64,000 nt of DNA, taken from Dryomyza anilis. Its lineage: Eukaryota > Arthropoda > Insecta > Diptera > Dryomyzidae. A program made the position numbers and the translations under genes. Position 1 is the first letter of the stretch. Every line of letters begins with the position of its first letter. Below, piece after piece: positions 1 to 57,537 of this stretch. The notes beneath the pieces were generated by a model. That model was not told the DNA's origin. It did no database searches and saw only the letters and a list, made by a program, of their open reading frames with translations. The DNA is taken from assembly GCA_951804985.1 (NCBI GenBank), contig OX638130.1:5876791-5940790 (forward strand), given 5' to 3'.

Positions 1-1368
1 ATGGAATAATTAAAATCATTGCCATGTTCCGAAATTCTGATTCAATCGTAATTCAAATATTTGACTAGAATAATCAAATGGAATTCGTTCTACTAAATTT
101 AAACAGATTGAATTCGATTGAAATACTTTTATATTATATTGAAATTTGTATTGTTTTGGAATATTGGACCATGTTTGGGGTTTCGATCGACTTCCGATCA
201 AATTTGATGTATAATTTTTAAACAAACAAAAATTATTTTAAAAATGAATTCAATCCCTTTGCTCTGATTAGAACGATTTGAATTATTCTGTAAAACATTT
301 TTTTGTATTGTGGCATCGAAAAACCGTTAATATGTGAATTCGATCGGAAATCGATTGAAAGTCGGAACATGGAACCTGACAAATTCGATCGAATTGCAAT
401 TTTAACACGATATCGATCGGATATTGGAAATTTGCCTGATAAATTGTTTATTACTGAATACATGTATTTTATTTGAGAAAAACTGAAAAATATGAGTATT
501 TTATTTTTAACGTACTTTAAGAATATACAAAATTTTCTCATGCGTGCACTTGGATTTTGTCGCACGGTGTAGTCACGGTGTCCTGTGACTAAAACGGCAT
601 TTTCAAAAACATTTTAAAAATTTAGAAATTGCTCGAGAAGAATGATGGGGAACTAATCATTGAAACTGATATTTGGCGCTAATACATACACTCAGAAAAA
701 ATTCCTTAGATTTAGGAAAAATTAACTAATTTTAAGGAAAATCAAACAATTTACCTCATGCCAAAAGAGGATTTTTCTGTGTGTATCAAAAGCTATCTGT
801 TTTCTGCCCGTTCCCCAAATATGGCGATAAAAATTTATGGCTTATTTTATTATTAAGAGGTATTCAAATATTCCAATTAGTTTTCAAGATATTTGAATCC
901 AAACTCGAAATTCAAATTTATTTATTACTTTTATAAAAATCATATATGAAATTTAGAATAATATAAAAATACTTTTATAGTTTCATACTTCATCGATCAG
1001 TTATCGATCGATCCTCGATCAATTTGCCTACTTAATGCTTTGCTTTTAAAACATCAAACCTTTTGTCAAATGTGTGCCTGCTGTTAATGCTTAACACAAT
1101 TTTTCAACGCTTTTTCCTGTCACCATAAATAACCTATTTTCTACCCTGTCTGGCATCTTGATGCCAACCCCTATTTCTGATATATATTTCATTCGAATAT
1201 AACTTACAACGCGTTGTAAGCGAGCCTCACTCTCTAAGCACAACGTCGATCAGTAAAAACATCCCTACTCACGATCACTTACTACTTAGTATTGTAAGGC
1301 TTCGCGTATCGATATCCTTGCCAGCGTTTTTATTTATTATAAAATTTTAAAAATTATTTACTACTTAC
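1..1368. other. arg intron 4 (partial), no coding sequence seen
   Basis: This AT-rich DNA lies past the exon 4 donor. Bases 60-420 are unusually rich in GATCG and TTCGAT words in both orientations. A short element with inverted ends lies at 688-785. No further arginase exon (metal-binding D-x-D or E-x-N-P segment) is visible, so those exons must lie left of the window. Confidence 0.6.
688..785. mobile_element. Short MITE-like element with ACACTCAGAAAAA ends
   Basis: It begins ACACTCAGAAAAA and ends with the near inverted copy TTTTTCTGTGTGT. The interior is rich in TTAAGGAAA words. Related sequence recurs at 8395-9375, which ends TTTTTTCTGAGTGTA, and at 14266-14460, which begins ACACTCAGAAAA. 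These suggest a family of non-autonomous DNA elements with a diverged interior. Confidence 0.45.
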
Positions 1369-48865
<47,497 letters not shown>

Positions 48866-49640
48866 ATTTTTAGATTGATTGATTTTTTTTTTAAACAAAA
48901 CTATTATAAAACAAATAATTTACACAACCAAATATCAAAGTTAATATAAGGAAATTTTATTTTTCATTCAAAAAATATAATCTCTGTTGTTATAGTTTTG
49001 CTGGGAAAAACACTTTCACTGTTTTATTGGAGGCACGTAAAAGAATGAAACGAATTTAAAAAAAAACGAGGTTATTATTGCTGCGCTGTGTCTTTTAAAC
49101 TGAGTTCGAAAATATGTTTTGTGCTTGAAGCTATTGAGATTTTGTGTTGTATATGTTTTTTATTGATAAGCCGGACGCTATTTGATAACCTTCGATCAGT
49201 CTGATTTTTGTCGGTTGGGCTGTATTAAAGTTAGGGATGCGCAACAAATAGATTAAGCGACAAATCTTTGCACGTAAGTATTAGCGATAAAAACTATAAA
49301 TTATTGTTTTTCGAAAATAAATTGTGATAATAAAATTAATAAAAAATTAAGAAATAAATATGCTTTAAACATATTTATTTGCATATTCATATGTTGCTGA
49401 TGTCCTCAAAAATATAAATAATTGCACACAATAAATAATGTTTAGGTTTCCAAAATACAATCAACTTGCAATCAACTTTCTCGAATTTCACCATTTTTTT
49501 AATATTATAATAATCTTATAATAGATCCAAAATCATTGCATCGACATCCCATAAAAAACTGAATTATAGGTCATTATACGACAAAACAATTCATTTTTAT
49601 ATACCTACAATATTTATTATTGAAAAATCGTAAACAAAAT
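48866..49640 (-). promoter_or_regulatory. arg: arg upstream region (5'UTR/promoter expected here)
   Basis: These 775 bases upstream of the arginase ATG must hold the leader and promoter unless there is an upstream non-coding exon. The sequence is AT-rich with a slightly GC-richer part at 49020-49230. No TATA box or initiator could be chosen with confidence. Confidence 0.3.
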
Positions 49641-49649
49641 CTTGTAAGA

Positions 49650-50350
49650 TAACCCAGCAGATTTTATCGCAAGTTGTTCCGAAAAGAATAACTTCTAGAA
49701 CTACATTTATTTGGAATGCAAAGATAAAAAGTCGTTCCACGTTCGCTTCTAGTGAAATCATTTTATGAATCACTTTATATTCGAGAGTTATAAAGAGTAC
49801 ATCGGTTGAATATGGAAATATGAGAGAGGATTTAACCAAGTTCTGTATCTCCATCCAATTCTAAAGCAAGATATTCTATAATAACTTCTCTGTTGGTACT
49901 GACGGCACAGCAAGGAGAACAACTTCACATTTGGTTCCGATGAAAAGTCGTTCCACGTTTGCTTCTAGCGGAACGTATACGAGAAGCGTATACAGTTTTT
50001 GAGCATCTAATGAGAGCGGTGATATGTTTATTTATCCAATTCTACAACAACTGATTCTAGAATGACTTCCCTCTTGGTACTGACGGCACAACAACGAGAA
50101 CAACTTCCCTTTGGGTTCCGATAAAAAGTCATTCTACGTTCGCTTCTAGCGGAACGTATACGAGAAGCTTATACAGTTTTTGAGCATCTAATGGGAGCGA
50201 AGAAGCAAACGGATATATGTTTCTTCATCCAATTCTACAGCAACGGATTCTAGAATAACTTCTCTCTTGGTACTGACGGCACACCAACGAGAACAACTTC
50301 GCATTGGGTTCCGATAAAAAGTCGTTCCACGTTCGCTTCTTTTAGAATGT
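49650..50350. repeat. Satellite of about 180-195 bp (TTGGTACTGACGGCAC family)
   Basis: Units start near 49871, 50051 and 50248, with a diverged one before 49871. Shared words in order: TTCTAGAATAACTTCTCTC, TTGGTACTGACGGCACA, AACGAGAACAACTTC, GGTTCCGATAAAAAGTC, GTTCCACGTTCGCTTCTAG, GAACGTATACGAGAAGC and GAGCATCTAATG. The words GTTCC and TTCTAGAA are shared in style with the 39-bp array to the right. Confidence 0.9.
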
Positions 50351-50729
50351 AATTGAGAATATACAAAAACGTATCAAACCTCTTTGAAATATTTTATTTA
50401 ACAAAAATAAAGTTAGCTGCGTATTCTAAATCAACAATTCAATTAAAAACATGTGTGTCATAGGATATAAAACATATTTAGTAAGTACTTTTTTTATTTA
50501 AATAAAAATATATGGCTCAGATGGTTGGTGCGCAGGAAGTTCATATAATAGCTGGAGAATATCAACCTCAAAAATTAATAAGTTCAGGAGCAAAAATATC
50601 CATGAAAATATTTAATTTGTTAATATACCTTAAAGTTTAGGTATTTCTGATTATATTAGTTTTATAAAAATCAAATGAACAATTTTATTTATTGTATTTG
50701 TAGTCTAATGAAATAGTATGTGGAAGGTG

Positions 50730-51000
50730 TTCCAAAGGCATTCCATGGGAACCATTTTAAGAAGTAGTTCCAAAAGTCATTCCATGGGAACCATTTTAAG
50801 AAGTAGTTCCAAAAGTCATTCCATGGGAACTATTTTAAGAAGTAGTTCCAAAAGTCATTCCATGGGAACCATTTTAAGAAGTAGTTCTAAAAGTCATTCC
50901 ATGGGAACCATTTTAAGAAGTAGTTCCAAAAGTCATTCCATGGAAACCATTTCAAGAAGTAGTTCCAAAAGTCATTCCATCGGACGTTATTCCATAACTA
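50730..51000. repeat. 39-bp tandem repeat, seven units, NcoI-type core
   Basis: CCATGG cores lie at 50743, 50782, 50821, 50860, 50899 and 50938, with a CCATCG variant at 50977, exactly 39 bases apart. The unit reads AAAAGTCATTCCATGGGAAC then CATTTTAAGAAGTAGTTCC. Because 39 is divisible by three, the array stays open as a 13-residue repeat (K-S-H-S-M-G-T-I-L-R-S-S-S). This explains the 111-codon frame at 50718-51053 without invoking a gene. Confidence 0.95.
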
Positions 51001-51270
51001 CGTCTTTTGGAATCGGGAGAGAAGTTGTTCAACCAGTAAAGAGAGAAATTTAAAAAGAGTACTTAAAGTGGTTCCACAACACATTGCAGTAGAAGCGAAT
51101 GGAGATGTACTTCTCCGTTCGCTTCTCTTAGAAGCTGACGGAAAAGTACTTGCTCGTGTAGACATCGCCTGCGAAAATAACGACTTCTGGAACCATTTTT
51201 GGAGCGATTCCCTTAATACATTATAAATTGCCAAAGTGGTTGCCAAAGTGGTTGCAAAGTGCTTCTAAAA
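51001..51270. repeat. Diverged member of the GTTCC/GCTTCT repeat family
   Basis: AGTGGTTCCACAACACATTG, GTAGAAGCGAATGG, CGTTCGCTTCTCTTAGAAGC and GACTTCTGGAACC resemble words of the two arrays to its left. It appears to be an older copy of the same family. Confidence 0.45.
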
Positions 51271-51423
51271 TCTGCTGGGAATTTACAGTTATTAAAAGTT
51301 AATTGAAATAAATTTTCAAAACTTTTGGATTTATCAAAATTTAACAAGAAACAACAATGTTATGATCGAATAAATCAATCTCATTTAAATAATAAAATAT
51401 TATATATAAATGTTATAAAGTCA

Positions 51424-51800
51424 ACTTTGATATTTAAATAAGAGATGGGCGCGTGCCTGTTTTTGATGGCACGGACACGAACGGGCACGCCGATAGGTGA
51501 CACGCACGAGCCCGACGACTAAAAATAATACCGGAACCGTTTATATTTTTGGAAACGGAATCGTTATTAAAAATGTGTGAAACCGCTATTTTAAAAATTT
51601 CGGAACGGGAACAGATATTATAGTCACTGTCAGGGAACGCAAAAACCCGGAATCGGAACCGTTATTAAAAAATTTATGGAACCAGGATCGACATCCATTT
51701 AATTTTTTGGTTGGAACTGGAATCGGACCTGAAACCACAATTTTAAAAATCTTGGAACCAAAACCGGAACCGATATTCCAATAGATTTTAGTCCCTGTAA
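51424..51800. repeat. GGAACCGTTATTAAAAA repeats and a GC-rich module
   Basis: GGGCGCGTGCCTG then GGCACG and CGGGCACG at 51446-51500 recur at 52263-52305. From 51530 to 51790 about five units of some 60 bases share GGAACCGTTATTAAAAA and TTTTGGAACC words. Confidence 0.6.
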
Positions 51801-51843
51801 TAAATAATTAAAAAATTCAGTTTGATTCTGTTTTATTCTCTTA

Positions 51844-52116
51844 GAGCCTGTTTTTCAGTGCTAGTTGAACTTTGTTTGTGATTTAAACATCGTTTCAAAT
51901 CAGAATCGATTTTTTTAGTGAACTTCAACCGTCGTTTAAACTTAGTTTAAATTTTGAAAGTTTTTGCCTGTGGTGCCATATGTTTTGTCTTTGTCTGTGT
52001 TCATTTTAAACTATCACTGAGAAACTGCTAACAAAATTAAACGTCGTTTAATTTAAAGAGATGATTAATTAAACGGAGTTTAAACTACGTTTAAACTAGC
52101 ACTGAAAAACTGGCCC
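51844..52116. mobile_element. PIF/Harbinger-like MITE, 273 bp, TTA duplications
   Basis: The left end reads GAGCCTGTTTTTCAGTGCTAG. The right end is the inverted form of GGGCCAGTTTTTCAGTGCTAG. TTA occurs immediately outside both ends (51841-51843 and 52117-52119), the duplication typical of the PIF/Harbinger group. The interior has several inverted TTTAAACTACGTTTAAAC-type words and no coding capacity. The superfamily call is inference from ends and duplication. Confidence 0.8.
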
Positions 52117-52339
52117 TTAAATCCATAAGTAAAACTAAAACAACAGATTTTTAAGAAAAGGTTACAATACCACGAACATTTTATTTTCTATAAAAAACTA
52201 TAATGATCATTGCCTGTGTTGTGTTTTAAATTTGTTGTTTTTTGGAAAAAAATTTGTTTAATGGGCGCGTGCCTGATTTTGGAGGCACGTAGACGCACGG
52301 GCACGACAGCAAGTAGTACGTACGGAGATTTGCGTACAA

Positions 52340-53918
52340 ATTATTTTTTTGAATTATTTTGGAAAATAGCTGAAATCATGTGCCTCATTTATATATTTAC
52401 ACATTGTTTCCAAAGATTATAGTTTTTTCATAATAAATCACAGACAAATTCCTGACAGGACAAAAGTTCCGTATAGAAATTATCACTACGAATATTTTTC
52501 TAAAAATACTTTTGGCGTACAATATATATTTTTTAATTATATCTCAGAACATAGCTAATTCCCGACGTTCTGCATTAAAATTTGCACTATGATATTTTTC
52601 TAAAATTAATTTTATGTCTGACAATATTAATAATCATTATTACGAAATAAAAAGTGATGCACGATTCGAATTTTTATATGTTTTTATTTTTTTGTTCTAT
52701 TTTGTGAAAAATAAAATATTTTTTTGATATTTTTTTACACTTTTGGTAGGTACTCGAAGTTCCGAACAAGACAGATTTCAATTATATTTCAAAAATTTTC
52801 TAAAATTACTGGAAATCCATGTTTACATTTTTGAAAATGCCGAGGAAATTCTGTTTTAGAAACAGAGTATTCAACTCTTTAAAAAATGTTGTTAGTTTAA
52901 TATCATAATAAATGTATCTTTTTAGTACGTACGTACGTGACAGTAGGACACCCTTAAACAAAAATCAAAATTTGTCCCTTATTTTAATTTCAATGCTTAT
53001 TATTAAGCTTTGGAAATATTAATTAAGATTGTCTGAAGAAACAGAAAATAATATTCTGTATCTGTATGTTTTTTAAATTTTTTAATTTGGTTACTCGAAG
53101 TACATGATAAATTGGTAGGTATACTTACAAGTTGTATAGTAACGTAACTTTACGAATATTTTTTATATGTTATCGTTAACGGAATGGAATTTTCTTTTTA
53201 GATATTAGCATTTTGAATTTTTCGGTCGTGGTTGACGTTTTTCTGGAAATATCCATATGTGTACCTTTTAAGTTTCCTCTGAACCCAGTCTTCTTTAGTT
53301 TCAAAGTGGTGACTAAAGATATGTGTTCAACGGGATCCGTTTCATATGTCGAAAAAAATGTCGAAATTAAAAAGCCTTAAAATGCAGAAACAAAAATTGT
53401 CCGAAACAAAAAATGTAGAAAAATATTTTAAAGCTAGAAAATGTCGAAAAACTTTAAAACTATACAAAGCCAAACACTTTTTTTTGTATGATCAAAAAAT
53501 GATCACACCAAATCGACCAGGGGTCTGCCTGTTGAAATCACGATTACAGAAAAGAAGAGTAGAAGAGATAGAACAATGAAACTTAAGATTTAGATTACTT
53601 ATATATCTAAGCTGTCTGAACAAGAAACTTGGCATGATCGGTCTATTGTGACCTGAGAACCGACCACTTATGTTCAAATAACTCATATAAAATTTACATC
53701 TACAGATCAATTTTACTGTAACGTGTTTAGGTCAACTTTCTTGGTCAAATATATATTGACTCATGCTCAAATACATGAAAATAATGTTTTCCGGCGAAAC
53801 GACTTGTGGTTACAAAAAAAAAATCGAAATTCGGTACACCTACCCATTTTTAAATATGGGTATCAAATGAATGGAAATTCTTCAGCGATTGAAAGTTTGT
53901 AGTTATTTTCAGGATTCG
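52340..53918. other. Intergenic AT-rich DNA between arg and the phosphatase
   Basis: It includes ACGTACGTACGTG near 52925, and A-rich sequence with repeated AAAATGTCGAAA at 53346-53455. Inverted relatives of that word (TTTCGACATTTTT) lie at 54340-54410, hinting at the ends of an old 1.07-kb element. No gene was recognised; the 77-codon frame at 53346 is Lys-rich repeat translation. Confidence 0.4.
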
Positions 53919-54000
53919 TATACCCTTGACCTATATACCACTTTGACTGGTAACCACACAAATGTGTAGGGTATTTATAGTCGGCTTAGACCGACTATAA
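53919..54000 (+). mobile_element. Short remnant of a Helentron/INE-1-like element
   Basis: It starts TATACCCTTGACC and ends TGTGTAGGGTATTTATAG plus the hairpin TAGTCGGCTTAGACCGACTA. These are the same 5' and 3' signatures as the longer element at 57711-58440, with the interior deleted. Confidence 0.65.
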
Positions 54001-55319
54001 TTTTTATAATCCTAACTATCATAATAACACCTACTTTAAAATTTGCCATGTGATCTAATCTTCCCAACTGGTTTTATATTGGTTCATATTGAAATATCTC
54101 TTGATGCCGTTATGGTCTCTAATAAAACAATATTTTGGACATTTTAAGTCTTCTTAACATGAACATGTGGCCAATGGGCATTATCATTGAACATCAAATT
54201 GCATGTCCTTAAAAATAAATTTGAATTCTTAAAAAAAAAAATCAAAATATTTATTGTTTTATTATAAATGTGCGACCAAAATTCCAGGATGGTATTTGGA
54301 AGGTATCATCAAAAAATGATTTCGCCATATTTAATTTCGACATTTTTAGTTTTCGACAGTTTTTTTTACTTTTTAATTTTCATCATTTTTTTTCGACATT
54401 TTTAATAAATACAATATAAATTCAAAAATAATTTAATAGTATTTAGTTGTATTTCATGGTATTTACCGATCATCAATGAAATTTCTAGCATTTCTAGTTC
54501 AAGAGATATTTAAATATGAACAACCATACAAAAGTGATTTTTGGCCCTTTTTTCCAACTTTGAGCCACTGTATCTCTGGAAGTAGTGGTCGGAATACCCT
54601 TTATCAGTTGTGGTCGATACCCTTTATCAGTTTTTAACATTTCATTAAAATCGAAAAGGTAAAATCTCAAATTTGCCTTTTTTTGGTCGATTTGGTGTGA
54701 AATGGCCCAAATTATACACTAATTATACACTGCAAATTTCATATAATTCGATGTGTTCGATCTGGAGTAATCAGGTTTATAACTTCGAATTTAGTTACTG
54801 TGAAAAAAAATATCGCAGGAATGAATTGTATTTGGTAACAATTTTCCGAGTAAAAATGTCTCAAAAAATATATGAGGCTCCTCCTTAAAATTGCAAAATA
54901 TCTATTTTTTTCCTGTAACAACTTTGAAAATTCCCGCCAGATTTAGAGAAATAAAAATGCATTTTCGACTTGCTTTGGTTTAGTTTTCATGTGTGTTTGT
55001 TTTTATTTACATAATAAATCGATTATATAGTTATAACAAACAATATATGGGTTGTTTTAATTATAGTTTTGTTTTTGTTTTTTAGTAATAGTGTTGTTAT
55101 TTATTTGTTACAGTTTCATTAAAATATATATAGTGTTATATATGTAAATACATGTAATTATTTTGTTCGTACTATATATTAATTCACTTAATATGGATCA
55201 GTAGCAGAAGTCTTTGCAAAATACACTGCAAAAACATTATTGTGAGAGTTTTTTTAGAACTTTTATGCAACCAATTTATTGAGCATATGAGTTTAGTCAG
55301 CATTTTAAAGCAATTTTTA
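54001..55319. other. Intergenic AT-rich DNA, nothing recognised
   Basis: Scattered TTTGGTGTGA-type words, no tandem repeat and no exon. The open frames near 54673-54921 lie on opposite strands of the same DNA and have no family features. Confidence 0.4.
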
Positions 55320-56090
55320 AGAAGGTAACCAAAAGAAGGACTGTTTCGTAAATTTACGAACGTTTTCTCAACAATGAATTGAATATAATACTACAAAAAA
55401 TTAAATCAAAAGTTTTATAAGATAGAAATTAACTGTTCTCTAATTTATTAAAAGACTGTTCGATATAGGTTCTGTTTTCATTTTGTCAACCACAAGAATT
55501 CAGCCAATATTAAAGCCATTAAACACAAAAAAGAAGGATTATTTCGTAAATATACAAAAGTGTTCTCAAATATATATTTTATTGCCATGCTGATGGGAAT
55601 AAGTAGTTGTGTATGTCTGCTTTATTACATCAAATACTACAAAAAATATATCAAAAGTTGTAACGAACAAATTTAAAACTGGTTTCTAACTCATACCAAC
55701 ACCGCAGGCTTATTTCGTAAATTTACAAAAGTTTTCTTAAATATATACTTTATTGCCATATTGAGAATTATTTTGTATTTCTGCTTAATTAAATGAAATA
55801 CTACAAAAAAAAAGTTCAATCAAAATTATTTAAAATTAGTTTTTAACTTAAAGTGAGATATATATTTAATAGGCTTATTTCGTAAATTTACGTACATTTT
55901 CTCAAATACATATTTTATTCAGATTTTTGTATTTTTACTAAATTAAATAAAAACTAAAAAAATTAAAGTTTTATTAAACAAATTGAAAACTAGCTTCGAA
56001 TTTAAATCTGATTTCAATTTAGAAGGCTTATTTCGTAAATTTACGAACATTTTCTCGAGAATATTTTTAAATTTTTAAACTGTTACCATA
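55320..56090. repeat. Tandem repeat of about 155-198 bp with palindrome TTCGTAAATTTACGAA
   Basis: Five units are recognised by GGCTTATTTCGTAAATTTAC then ACATTTTCTC. The perfect 16-base palindrome is at 55345-55360 and 56032-56047, and near matches are at about 55543, 55713 and 55878. Between them ATATATTTTATTGCCAT and AAATACTACAAAAAA-type blocks also recur. It lies about 300 bases past the phosphatase stop codon, possibly within its 3'UTR. Confidence 0.85.
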
Positions 56091-56397
56091 AAAATTAAAT
56101 AAAAATCTTATATTTATATAAAAAAAAACATCAACTGGCATTAAACTCATATCCAGACTGATCGATATAGGTTCTGTTTAAAAACATTCTTTGGTTTTTG
56201 TTTCTCCAATTTTTTAATTATAACATTTTCTTAGAGCTTCTAAGTACATTTTGTAGGTTTTTTGTGGTTGTTATTGTTTTTGTTGTATCTATTAAGTTTA
56301 GAATCGTTTGTTTTTTTTTTTAAGTTTTAAATATAGTAGGTATATGCTATAATTGTGTGTATATAGTGTCTATATATTGAGTCCCAAATATGTGGTG

Positions 56398-56603
56398 TTA
56401 GTATGGATAGAGGCTTTTGCGTTTGAGTTCGTTGTCTAGATCGGCCAGCTGTTGCAGGAAACCATCGTTGGGATGTATGTCACGACGCAAGCGCACCTTG
56501 CGTATCGCATCAGTGGCGGACATTTTCCGACAGATCATCAGATAGGCCAACGTGCAGGTTGCCGAACGTGACATGCCGACCAAGCAGTGTACGAGAATTT
56601 TAC
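56398..56603 (-). CDS. Phosphatase last exon (HCxxGxSRS catalytic loop)
   Basis: The acceptor is TTCATTTTAG|GTAAAATTC. G-K-I-L-V-H-C-L-V-G-M-S-R-S follows, then the two C-terminal helices, and the stop TAA at 56400-56398. The split glycine codon joins correctly to the exon ending at 62992. The intron between them is 6388 bp. Confidence 0.92.
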
Positions 56604-57497
56604 CTAAAATGAAAAAAAATCATATTGTAATTACTAAGTATTTTTTATATTTTCTTATTCAATCTCAATTATAAAAAAACAATTTAGGAATACATTTTAT
56701 TTTTCTGTTTCGATTCAAAAACAAGGGTGTGAAAATTCAATTAAAAAGAAATTGAAGGGTTAGGTTAAAAGAAGGCTTAAATCCATTTTTCACATAGCTG
56801 GAAAACTGTTTAAAATTGCCAAATTTGGGATTTTTTTGTTTTAAAAAACGACGTACGTATTGTTGGATTTGCGAAAAAAAACATAAATTTTCCATGTAAC
56901 CTGACTTAAAACCGTAATTTAAACTCCTGGACTTGACCCTTTTTTGCCTCAAAAATTATAACAAAATTTTGTTTCATACACAAATAGCATTTTATTGTAT
57001 TAAAATTAAATTTATATTAAAATTCGTGTTTTAACCTTCAGATGCATTACCACTTATCGATGTCATTCTCACACCGAAAAAATACTGTATTAAAAATAAC
57101 TAAAAATGTCTTTAAAATAAATACATATGTATGTATTTGATTTACGTCCAAAAGCATATGTATTTATTTTTACTAAATTGATGTAGTTGTTTTTATATAG
57201 AAAATATGTATTAAAAAACCTACATTTTTTCTATATTTATACGTCCAGAAATATGTAGAGAAATTACTACATATGCCTTTAATTTCACAATAATATGTAG
57301 TTATTTTACTTTTTTGTGATAATTTATTAAATAACATATTTACTTTTGTTAATTCGGAAAATTATATGAATGAATATTAATATTATTTTTTTAATACCAA
57401 AAATAAGATACAAGAATTATAAATCTGATAAATAATTTAGTTGTATAGTACAAATACAACTAAAGATTGTTACTCACAACCACAAAAAAATCTACAC

Positions 57498-57537
<40 letters not shown>

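Noticed and set aside
49880..50258. TTCTAGAA words as heat-shock elements
   Set aside because: They recur because the satellite unit recurs. There is no run of three adjacent GAA/TTC modules and no nearby promoter.
50730..51000. Regularly spaced repeats as a possible CRISPR array
   Set aside because: The 39-bp units are directly contiguous with no spacers, and the genome is a fly's.
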